NCBI RefSeq assembly: GCF_003248505.1
Contig: NZ_QFOA01000107.1
Location: forward strand, 1 to 8,039
From: Sphingobium sp.
GTDB lineage: Bacteria; Pseudomonadota; Alphaproteobacteria; Sphingomonadales; Sphingomonadaceae
Direction of reading: 5' to 3'
Length of the DNA stretch: 8,039 nucleotides
Below are positions 1 through 5,640 of this stretch, piece by piece. A program made the position numbers and the translations under genes. Every line of letters begins with the position of its first letter. The first letter of the stretch is position 1. The notes under the pieces were generated by a model, which saw only the letters and a program-made list of their open reading frames with translations, ran no database searches and was not told where the DNA came from.

Positions 1-99
1 ATGGTCCCCCGCTCAAAGCTAAGGGACGTGTTCAAACATGGGTCACTTCTCAGTGGAAATTACTGGCCTCCCCGGGTCACTTCTCAGCGGCAATCAACA
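1..99 (+). mobile_element. Terminal fragment of an IS21-family element (putative)
   Basis: Two 21-bp direct repeats sharing the core GGGTCACTTCTCAG lie at 40-60 and 74-94; they match at 19 of 21 positions and are spaced 34 bp apart. The stretch ends in CAATCAACA at 91-99. Multiple terminal repeats and a TG...CA-type tip are features of IS21-family ends, and GGGTCA-type repeats after istB are familiar from that family. No istA or istB coding sequence is in the window; the rest of the element would lie to the left. The end abuts IS110 transposase sequence directly, so it reads as an insertion into that gene or a later deletion. The family assignment comes from remembered end architecture, not from a database match. 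Confidence 0.55.
40..94 (+). repeat. Pair of 21-bp direct repeats in the IS21-like end
   Basis: The copies at 40-60 and 74-94 differ only at their 15th and 18th bases. Both begin GGGTCACTTCTCAG. In IS21-family elements such subterminal repeats are binding sites for the transposase, which is the probable role here. The distance from start to start is 34 bp, roughly three helical turns, so both would face the same side of the DNA. Confidence 0.7.
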
Positions 100-120
100 A
101 AGGTCGTTCACCATTGTTCG

Positions 121-1122
121 ATGAAGACCCATCCGACCGAGATCGGGCGCTATCTAGCGAAGAACTTCGCTTCTAACGTCGCGGTCATCGGCATGGAGAC
201 GGGCGCGATGTCGGCGCATCTCGCCGGCGGTCTGCGCCGACAGGGCTATCATGTCGCTGTTATGGACGCGCTGCAGGTCCATCGCGTATTGTCCCTCAAG
301 CGCAACAAGACCGACACCAACGATGCGCGCGGCATCGCCGAGATCACGCGCACCGGCCGCGATTATCTGACCGAGGTCTATGTGAAGAGCGCAGCCTGCT
401 TCGAGGTGCGCGCCCAACTCATCATGCGCCACCGACTGGTGCAGCAGCGCCTGGCCAACGAGAATATGATCCGCGGCCTATTGCGCGTCTATGGCGGACG
501 GGTCGAACCTGGCGCCAAGTCGTCAGCCACCTATCGCGACCGTGTCGTCGAGCAGTTGCATGTCATCCAGGATCGGGAGGGGATCAATTTGCGACCACGC
601 ATCCTGCCGGTACTCGACCTGTGCGAACGGCTCCAGACCGATGCCGTGCGGATCGAAGCCGAGCTGGAGGCGCTCGCCGCCGCCAACCCGGTGTGCCGGC
701 GGTTCATGGCGGTGCCGGGCGTCGGCGCCATCACTGCCCTCTCGTTTTTCACCGCGATCGAGGAACCATCGCGGTTCCGGCGAGCGGACGATGTCGCCGC
801 CTATATCGGGCTCACGCCGCGCGTATACCAATCCGGCGAGAGCCTGACCCATGGCAAGATCAGCAAGATGGGCAACCGGCTGACACGCACGCATATGGTG
901 AACGCCGCAACGGTGCTGCTGTCCGCCACCAAGACCTTCTCGTCATTGAAGGACTGGGGCATCCGGCTCGCGAAGAAGGTAGGGTTCAACAAGGCGAAGG
1001 TGGCGGTTGCCCGGAAGCTCGCCGTCATCCTGTTCGGCATGTGGCGGGATGGCACTCACTTCCAGTTCAAGGCGGAAACGGTCGAACCGCATCGCCAGAT
1101 GATGACGGCCGCCCGCGCCTGA
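121..1122 (+). CDS. IS110-family transposase, 5'-truncated, probably inactive
   Basis: IS110-family transposases (recombinases) move their element with a RuvC-like DEDD N-terminal domain and a C-terminal Tnp_20 domain that carries a catalytic serine. The frame is open from base 1, but IS110-like protein begins only near KVVHHCSMKTHPTEIG; the residues before it are translated IS21-like DNA. Counting from base 1, visible motifs are GMETG with acidic E66, KTDTNDARGIAEI with D105 and D108, the helix-hairpin-helix-like VPGVGAITALSFF (238-250), YIGLTPRVYQSGES with the candidate nucleophile S278, and KMGNRLTR. Intact relatives begin with a GxDVS-type segment carrying the first catalytic aspartate; about 20-25 such residues are missing, so the DEDD set is incomplete. 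ATG 121 is the first start inside genuine transposase sequence, and whether it is translated is unknown. The family call is very safe; the start is not. Confidence 0.88.
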   Translation: MKTHPTEIGRYLAKNFASNVAVIGMETGAMSAHLAGGLRRQGYHVAVMDALQVHRVLSLKRNKTDTNDARGIAEITRTGRDYLTEVYVKSAACFEVRAQLIMRHRLVQQRLANENMIRGLLRVYGGRVEPGAKSSATYRDRVVEQLHVIQDREGINLRPRILPVLDLCERLQTDAVRIEAELEALAAANPVCRRFMAVPGVGAITALSFFTAIEEPSRFRRADDVAAYIGLTPRVYQSGESLTHGKISKMGNRLTRTHMVNAATVLLSATKTFSSLKDWGIRLAKKVGFNKAKVAVARKLAVILFGMWRDGTHFQFKAETVEPHRQMMTAARA

Positions 1123-1693
1123 TACCTTTACGCCATCCGTCCCGTCGGACGGTACGATCCTCCCGGGAGGCGGAGGGACCGGTGACTTCGATTCGAACAT
1201 TGGGGCAGCGATGACCCCGAGCTACGGTTGTTGAAGCGCCACCCTTCGATACGAACCGACCCCATTGCGGCATGCGACATGGATGAAGGCTGCACCAAGA
1301 TAGCCGTCGCATGACCCCGGAGAGACTGTTGCACCCCGGGTCGATCGACATGCCGACGTGACCATTGCCAGAAAAGGCAAAGCATGATGAAGTAGAAAAT
1401 ACCAACGTCCCGCCCTGCCGCAGGGACCTCAGCTAGAGAATGTTGGAAACCTGACACACGTCCAGGCGCATGCGCCTTTATCGGAAGAACCGACTGGACA
1501 TGCGCGCATGCCACCCGGCCTCCAAATCTGGTGACCGAGTTCGTGTGTTGGGGTTTCCATGCCCCGCCTACCGGCTTTCACGGAAGGCAGCGCTTATGTG
1601 GCGGGATTAGCGGCGGTCCGCAATAGGGGTTTGAAGCAGCACAGAGTTGGCTCCCTTCAAATAAGATGGCATTAGCGCCGCTTGTAAGAAGAA
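1123..1693. other. Gene-free stretch downstream of the IS110 transposase
   Basis: No reading frame here has the look of a real protein; the open frames on the minus strand are low-complexity and lack recognisable motifs. The DNA does contain short foldable elements: a perfect 12-bp palindrome CCTCCCGGGAGG (1159-1170), a GGGG/CCCC hairpin (1202-1217), CCCTG-CCG-CAGGG (1413-1425), a 14-bp palindrome (1464-1477) and a TTTGAAG/CTTCAAA pair (1630-1661). The left part is probably the non-coding 3' end of the IS110 element, which in some IS110 subgroups holds the bridge RNA. The right part, from about 1500, is unassigned and grows richer in A+T near the protease gene. Confidence 0.5.
1460..1499. repeat. 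14-bp perfect palindrome nested in a 6-bp inverted repeat
   Basis: AGGCGCATGCGCCT at 1464-1477 is its own reverse complement. It sits at the left side of a wider pair, GTCCAG at 1460-1465 and CTGGAC at 1494-1499. A run of TTTA follows the palindrome on the plus strand. It could be a binding site, an element-end structure or part of a structured RNA; nothing in the sequence settles which. Confidence 0.5.
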
Positions 1694-2527
1694 CTAAATG
1701 TTGCCATCCTGACGTGCTTTCAGATCGATTGCTCGATTAAGCTCATGCATTTCAGTGGATTTAACGACCATGCCAAGATGCATCATCGAAGACACTGAAA
1801 CAGAGGGCTGTCTTGCAAAAACAATTTTGCCTTCGTTGCTTATCATTGGCCCCGCGTATAAAACGCCGAGGAAGTAAAACCTCATACGTTCTGGTCCCAA
1901 CATAGGCGCATGCAGCGAAGACGTCTTTTCGAACAGAAAAACAGGCGAGCCTGAAGACCCCGGGAAGCAGGCCATATCTACCATAAAATCTGGAGAACCC
2001 TCGTAGTCTCTCTTCAATGACGTTGCTGTGAGCCCTCGCCTAGCTAAGGGCATATTATTTACCGTGTCGACCAATCCATTAGGACAGCCGATCATTACAA
2101 CATCTTCTATGGCATCAAAATTATTAAATTCATTAGCCGTAGGGACCATATCTATAGTGATTGCTTTATAGAAAATCCTAAATCCACAATCTAGAGACTG
2201 TTGGTATATACCAGAGAATACAATTGCGCATAAATCGATATCAGGATTGGGATGATTGATGACATCACTCTCGCGCATACGGAAATCGATATTGTAGAAA
2301 TCTCCACTTGGGAGTGCAGGATTCTCTCTGTTGGCAATATGAAAAGAAAACTTAAGGCGATTTGCTCCAGCAATAACATGCTTATTTGTAGCAATTAGTA
2401 TAGCACCTCCATCATCCTTTTGAATTCCCCAATAAAAACCTGTACCTGTCCCAATCTGTTTGTCATCGTTAAAAGCTGTCAGCATGAGGGTAGAGTATAG
2501 CATCTGCTCTGCCGTAGATAAGGACAT
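1694..2527 (-). CDS. Cytoplasmic trypsin-like serine protease (S1/HtrA-fold), 277 aa
   Basis: This is predicted to be a serine endopeptidase of the chymotrypsin fold. The triad is visible: H50 in ATNKHVI, an aspartate in NPDIDLCAI (D96 by alignment to the DIAL-type motif, D98 as alternative) and S192 in FPGSSGSPVF, which matches the GDSGGP signature. The early GTGFYW segment fits the first strands of such domains. There is no signal peptide, no PDZ domain and no membrane helix, so it should act in the cytoplasm rather than as a DegP-type periplasmic protease. The start at 2527 is supported by GGAG seven nucleotides upstream. It lies 198 bp downstream of the DUF262-HNH nuclease gene on the same strand. 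Base composition is clearly richer in A+T than the queA block, which suggests transfer. Small trypsin-like proteases of this kind occur in bacterial defence loci, but the substrate here is unknown. The family is fairly sure; the role is inferred. Confidence 0.8.
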   Translation of the reverse strand: MSLSTAEQMLYSTLMLTAFNDDKQIGTGTGFYWGIQKDDGGAILIATNKHVIAGANRLKFSFHIANRENPALPSGDFYNIDFRMRESDVINHPNPDIDLCAIVFSGIYQQSLDCGFRIFYKAITIDMVPTANEFNNFDAIEDVVMIGCPNGLVDTVNNMPLARRGLTATSLKRDYEGSPDFMVDMACFPGSSGSPVFLFEKTSSLHAPMLGPERMRFYFLGVLYAGPMISNEGKIVFARQPSVSVSSMMHLGMVVKSTEMHELNRAIDLKARQDGNI

Positions 2528-2725
2528 CGAATAGCTCCAATTCGTCGTTATATGCGGTCTAAATCTAGGCGACGCTCAGATAAGCACGCTGTCATTGCCC
2601 CGTTATGGTCGCGACCAAACCTACGTCGCGCTCATTGCCCCACCCCTCCAAAACTAAAATAAATTATAGGTCAAAGGAGGGCCAATCCACGCCTAGATCG
2701 TTGCGCGACAGGCAAGCGGAATGAA
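2528..2725. other. Intergenic region between nuclease and protease genes, with repeats
   Basis: This 198-bp gap contains no gene. It holds two exact copies of TCATTGCCCC (2592-2601 and 2632-2641, 40 bp apart), which flank a 10-bp palindrome GGTCGCGACC (2607-2616). To their right is an AT-rich patch with a TATAAT on the minus strand (2668-2663). No good -35 box stands at the right distance from it. The layout suggests that the protease gene has its own promoter or operator, separate from read-through from the nuclease gene. This is weak evidence from sequence alone. Confidence 0.35.
2535..2538 (-). promoter_or_regulatory. Ribosome binding site of the protease gene
   Basis: GGAG on the minus strand, followed by seven nucleotides and then the ATG at 2527. 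It fixes the start of the protease gene. Confidence 0.6.
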
Positions 2726-4366
2726 CTATGCTGTAAGCCTTTCCGCGAAAGCTACTAAGCGTCCCGTCCGGGCCTTGATGAAACTATCATAGTCGTCGTT
2801 GAACTCATCAGCGGCGCAGAAGGCAGACGCCAATGTCTCGCTAATATCGTGATCCTCGCTTCCCAAATCCTTAAAATATACGGAGGGGCGCTTTTTCCCA
2901 ATGTTGCGATTTTCTGCGGCACTCAAAAAGCAGAAATTAGCAAGCACGTTTATCGACGGATCATCGTGTCCGGCGTCACGCAAGAATGCTCGAGGATATA
3001 TATGATGGAATTCCGATCGATTGTAACTCTGAAGAACGCGATCCAGATCTACATCTTTTCCAGATACCAAGCTTTTTGGGCCATTGTTAGATAGTAGTAA
3101 AACAAACGTTTTGGTAGCAGCGGCACCTACCCGAAATGAACTTTTGAAAAATACTTCATCTATCTTCAAATCTATCTCACCAAAACTATTTGGCTGACCA
3201 TTTTTGAGAAGCTCTGCCTGCTCGATATCGTAAATAGTTGTTTTACGCGTTTGACTTGAATACCGAGCAGAAAAGCAGGTCCGCCAGAACCAACGCTTTA
3301 GCTGTCGATACGTTTTACCATTGTAAACGACATCCTTCCCCTCGGGCTCTGCGAAGAACACCGCTAGCGGGACAAGCATAGACGGATACGGAAGCAGTTT
3401 AAGATGAACCACCTTGAGCTGCGTTCTCAGGAAGTCAATCGCTCCTCGAATGCCCTGTTGCACACGAGAAAATTGCTCTCGTACATCCGACCCGTTTAAC
3501 TTCAGCAGAGTTTCTGGACCTGGCTCTTTCGCGAGTATTCCTGCTACACAACTTAATATAAGGTCAGAATCGTCTCCTACACCTGCAAATCCAAAGTCCG
3601 ACAATTCCTCCCGTAAATCCCTAAATTTGTCTAGTAAATCGAAGTCTTCGCTCCACGTCCAAGCTGATAAAAGTTGCAAAGTATCCAGTGCCACGCCAAG
3701 ATGATTTATTCGCTCAAAAACAATAGCAACAATAGACCTGTCCTCGCTTTTAAGAACCTGGACAGGTATAGTAACTTCTTTGAATTTCTCTTGGAGCTTA
3801 TCGATCGCAGCAGTTTTTTCTTCATTCAAATGGCTGGTGCTCGCCCTGTATCCGACCGAATCAAATAAGACGCGCATTGGAAAGTATCTATGGCGATCTA
3901 CCTCGTCGACTCGCTCGAGGACAACAAAAGCACTGTCTTGTGGATTGTCGCCAGCATCCAAATCAAAATAGATGTCGGTCCATTCAGGATTACTTTCAGG
4001 AGTGAGTTCGGTCTGAAAGACGGTAAATATGGAAGTCAAGCGTTGTTGCCCATCAAGCACATAGTCGATAGGATATTCTACCCGCGGCTCGGGCAGACTG
4101 AATGTACCCAAAGTACGCTCAACAGCGAGTTGTTGCTTGGTACGCCAAAACAATAGTGAGCCGAAAGGATAGCCTTTGTATATACTATCCAGTAGATGAG
4201 CGACCCGGTCCATCTCCCACACAAAGCCTCTTTGGAAGGCTGGGATTCTAATTTCTCCACTAGTGACAGCATCCAAAATTTTGCGGATCGAATAAGACTG
4301 GTACTCCAACGTCACACCCCCAGTGATATGCTCCACGCCTAGGCACAAATCCCCGTAGACGCTCAT
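2726..4366 (-). CDS. DUF262 + HNH (GmrSD/SspE-like) predicted nuclease, 546 aa
   Basis: This is a single-chain member of the DUF262 family, which includes the GmrSD type IV restriction enzyme (acts on modified phage DNA) and SspE (phosphorothioate-linked defence). The N-terminal DUF262 domain is related to the ParB/Srx fold. It shows IPAFQRGFVW (41-50), YPFGSLLFW (66-74) and the DGQQRLTSIF motif (105-114), which is linked to nucleotide binding or hydrolysis, followed by FERINHLGVALDTLQLL (217-233). The C-terminal half ends in an HNH-type (DUF1524-like) nuclease: EFHHIYPRAFL (452-462; H454/H455), then N473 and N477 in INVLANFCFLS, and ENRNIGKKRPS (485-495). The ATG at 4366 has no clear ribosome binding site. 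A GTG at 4315 or TTG at 4309 follows a GGGGG run and would begin near VTLEYQSYSIRK, where many relatives start, so the true protein may be about 18 residues shorter. A+T-rich composition and position next to IS debris suggest horizontal transfer. The domain call is firm; the target is unknown. Confidence 0.9.
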   Translation of the reverse strand: MSVYGDLCLGVEHITGGVTLEYQSYSIRKILDAVTSGEIRIPAFQRGFVWEMDRVAHLLDSIYKGYPFGSLLFWRTKQQLAVERTLGTFSLPEPRVEYPIDYVLDGQQRLTSIFTVFQTELTPESNPEWTDIYFDLDAGDNPQDSAFVVLERVDEVDRHRYFPMRVLFDSVGYRASTSHLNEEKTAAIDKLQEKFKEVTIPVQVLKSEDRSIVAIVFERINHLGVALDTLQLLSAWTWSEDFDLLDKFRDLREELSDFGFAGVGDDSDLILSCVAGILAKEPGPETLLKLNGSDVREQFSRVQQGIRGAIDFLRTQLKVVHLKLLPYPSMLVPLAVFFAEPEGKDVVYNGKTYRQLKRWFWRTCFSARYSSQTRKTTIYDIEQAELLKNGQPNSFGEIDLKIDEVFFKSSFRVGAAATKTFVLLLSNNGPKSLVSGKDVDLDRVLQSYNRSEFHHIYPRAFLRDAGHDDPSINVLANFCFLSAAENRNIGKKRPSVYFKDLGSEDHDISETLASAFCAADEFNDDYDSFIKARTGRLVAFAERLTA

Positions 4367-4412
4367 TGCGAAACATGTTCTTGTGAATCGCTATAAGAAA
4401 GGCAATAACCAA

Positions 4413-4430
4413 GGTGCACGAATATGCACC
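4413..4430. promoter_or_regulatory. Dyad GGTGCA-N6-TGCACC, possible operator of the nuclease gene
   Basis: Perfect 6-bp half-sites GGTGCA (4413-4418) and TGCACC (4425-4430) are separated by CGAATA. The centre is about 55 bp upstream of the nuclease ATG. The 12-bp centre-to-centre spacing of half-sites suits a dimeric helix-turn-helix repressor contacting nearly one turn apart. No regulator gene is in the window. It could equally form a small hairpin in the leader. Confidence 0.4.
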
Positions 4431-4433
4431 GGA

Positions 4434-4463
4434 TTGAACTAAACGCTAGAATACGCGTATAAT
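4434..4463 (+). promoter_or_regulatory. Sigma-70-like promoter pointing toward the 3' end of queA
   Basis: TTGAAC (4434-4439), an 18-nt spacer and a perfect TATAAT (4458-4463) lie on the plus strand. The -10 overlaps the palindrome ATACGCGTAT (4451-4460). Transcription would start near 4470 and run into the large hairpin at 4487-4529, then antisense to queA. No plus-strand protein-coding gene follows, so a short RNA is the only obvious product. A chance match in this AT-rich patch is possible. Confidence 0.35.
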
Positions 4464-4486
4464 GTATCGACTTAATTTTGAAAGAT

Positions 4487-4529
4487 CACGATATAGGTCG
4501 AGTGGCTACCCGACCTAGATGATATCGTG
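4487..4529. repeat. Long interrupted inverted repeat, 14-bp stem
   Basis: CACGATAT-AGGTCG (4487-4500) pairs with CGACCT (4511-4516) and ATATCGTG (4522-4529). The loop is 10 nt and a 5-nt bulge (AGATG) sits on one side only. On the minus strand it begins 58 nt beyond the queA stop and is followed by a modestly T-rich stretch without a true U-tract, so it could be a queA terminator or 3' stabiliser. It could also be part of a small RNA from the plus-strand promoter, or a recombination site at the island junction. Confidence 0.6.
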
Positions 4530-4542
4530 TTACACTGGTTAC

Positions 4543-4570
4543 CCACAAACACGCCGCTCCGGTGTTGTGG
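4543..4570 (-). terminator. Hairpin just downstream of queA, terminator-like without U-tract
   Basis: CCACA (4543-4547) pairs with TGTGG (4566-4570) and ACAC (4549-4552) with GTGT (4562-4565), leaving one bulged A and a 9-nt loop. It begins about 17 nt after the queA stop codon. No run of T follows on the minus strand, so intrinsic termination would be weak. It may act together with the larger hairpin at 4487-4529. Confidence 0.3.
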
Positions 4571-4586
4571 CAATTCTAAGCCTCTC

Positions 4587-5615
4587 TCACGGCAGTAGCA
4601 GCGAGCTATCCCCATAAGAGTAGAAACGGTAGCCATTTTCGATGGCATAGGAATAAGCGGCTTTCATCCGGTCACGGCCCATCAAGGCAGATACCAGCAT
4701 GAACAATGTCGATTTGGGCAGGTGGAAATTGGTCATGAGACCGTCGACTGCGCGGAAGCGGTAGCCCGGCGTTATGAAGATGCGCGTTTCGTCGGCAAAG
4801 GGGCGGACGATGCCGTCATCGCCGGTTGCACTTTCCAGCAACCGCAGCGACGTGGTGCCGACCGCGATCAGTCGCCCGCCCGCCGCTCGCGCGGCATTGA
4901 GACGCTCTGCCGTCGCGGCGTCGATCCGGCCCCATTCGGCATGCATCCGGTGATCGTCGGTATCGTCGGCCTTGACCGGCAGGAACGTGCCCGCCCCCAC
5001 ATGCAGCGTCAGCGTTTCCGTGAGCACCCCCGCCTGCGCGAGGCGCACCATCAGTTCGGGCGTGAAATGCAGCGCGGCAGTGGGCGCCGCCACGGCGCCA
5101 TCCTCCCGCGCGAACATGGTCTGATAGTCGCTGCGGTCACGCTCGTCAGTGGGGCGCTTGCTCGCGATATAGGGGGGGAGCGGCATCCGACCGGCCCGCT
5201 CCAGCAGCAGCTCGACCGGTTCGTCGCCTTCGAAATCCAGCGTTACGCCGCCATCCTCGTCGCGCGGCCCGGCAATCGCCGTCACGTCCGCGCCGAAATC
5301 GATCCGGTCGCCTGCCCGAACCCGCTTGGCATTGCGCAGGAAGGCCTGCCACTGGCGCAGCCCGATCCGCTTGTGCAGCGTCGCGCCGATGCGTGCTTCG
5401 CCGCGCCGGCCTTCGAGCTGGGCGGGAATGACCCGGGTGTCGTTGAACACCAGCATGTCACCCGCCCGCAACAGCGACGGCAGATCGCGCACGACATGAT
5501 CCTGCATCCCCGCATCGCCCGGCACGAACAACAGCCGCGCGCTGTCGCGCGGCGAAGCGGGGCGCAGGGCGATATTGTCCTGCGGCAGGTCGAAATCGAA
5601 CAGGTCTACGCGCAT
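4587..5615 (-). CDS. queA: S-adenosylmethionine:tRNA ribosyltransferase-isomerase QueA, 342 aa
   Basis: QueA transfers and isomerises the ribosyl group of S-adenosylmethionine onto 7-aminomethyl-7-deazaguanine at the wobble position of GUN-anticodon tRNAs, giving epoxyqueuosine. It is cytoplasmic. The protein is full length for the family and collinear with it: VFNDTRVIPAQLEGRR (56-71), GAVAAPTAALHFT (173-185), HVGAGTFLPVK (205-215), HRMHAEW (222-228), GTTSLRLLES (253-262), TNFHLPKSTL (295-304) and the closing FYSYGDSSLL (331-340). The ATG at 5615 is 25 nt after the PPIase stop, so the two are probably co-transcribed. A clear Shine-Dalgarno sequence is not seen. In relatives tgt, the preceding pathway step, commonly follows queA; here the accessory genes follow instead. 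A run of seven C residues (minus strand, 5172-5178) encodes part of PLPPYI and does not break the frame. Confidence 0.97.
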   Translation of the reverse strand: MRVDLFDFDLPQDNIALRPASPRDSARLLFVPGDAGMQDHVVRDLPSLLRAGDMLVFNDTRVIPAQLEGRRGEARIGATLHKRIGLRQWQAFLRNAKRVRAGDRIDFGADVTAIAGPRDEDGGVTLDFEGDEPVELLLERAGRMPLPPYIASKRPTDERDRSDYQTMFAREDGAVAAPTAALHFTPELMVRLAQAGVLTETLTLHVGAGTFLPVKADDTDDHRMHAEWGRIDAATAERLNAARAAGGRLIAVGTTSLRLLESATGDDGIVRPFADETRIFITPGYRFRAVDGLMTNFHLPKSTLFMLVSALMGRDRMKAAYSYAIENGYRFYSYGDSSLLLP

Positions 5616-5640
5616 AACGCTTCGCGAACGAAAGGGCCGC

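Larger units (their letters stand above)
100..1500 (+). mobile_element. IS110-family element remnant (right boundary uncertain)
   Basis: The truncated transposase gene and an unknown length of the following non-coding DNA belong to one IS110-family copy. Its left end, including the start codon, has been replaced by the IS21-like end at 1-99. IS110 elements lack conventional terminal inverted repeats, so the right end cannot be placed by eye. The figure of 1500 is a guess that includes the hairpin-rich GC-rich stretch and stops near the large palindrome at 1464-1477. Confidence 0.4.

Noticed and set aside
1128..1514. Minus-strand open frame of 128 codons in the gene-free stretch.
   Set aside because: The translation is low-complexity, has no motif or ribosome binding site, and overlaps DNA likely to be the IS110 non-coding end.
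1630..1661. TTTGAAG/CTTCAAA hairpin as a terminator for the protease gene.
   Set aside because: The stem is bulged, the loop is long and no T-run follows on the minus strand, so I could not support a terminator call.
2563..2698. 9-bp inverted repeat ATCTAGGCG / CGCCTAGAT at 2563-2571 and 2690-2698 around the protease upstream region.
   Set aside because: The arms are short and more than 100 bp apart, well within chance; there is no associated recombinase or duplication.
2686..4342. 11-bp direct repeat TCCACGCCTAG at 2686-2696 and 4332-4342, flanking the DUF262 gene as if it were a gene cassette with att repeats.
   Set aside because: Several exact 11-mer repeats are expected by chance in 8 kb, and the right copy lies inside the start of the coding region. 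No integrase or extended repeat supports it.
5172..5178. Runs of seven G/C in queA (5172-5178), the coaD end (6513-6519) and ispA (7441-7447) as phase-variable tracts.
   Set aside because: Housekeeping genes are unlikely phase-variation targets, the tracts are short, and such runs are expected in GC-rich coding DNA. All three frames are intact.
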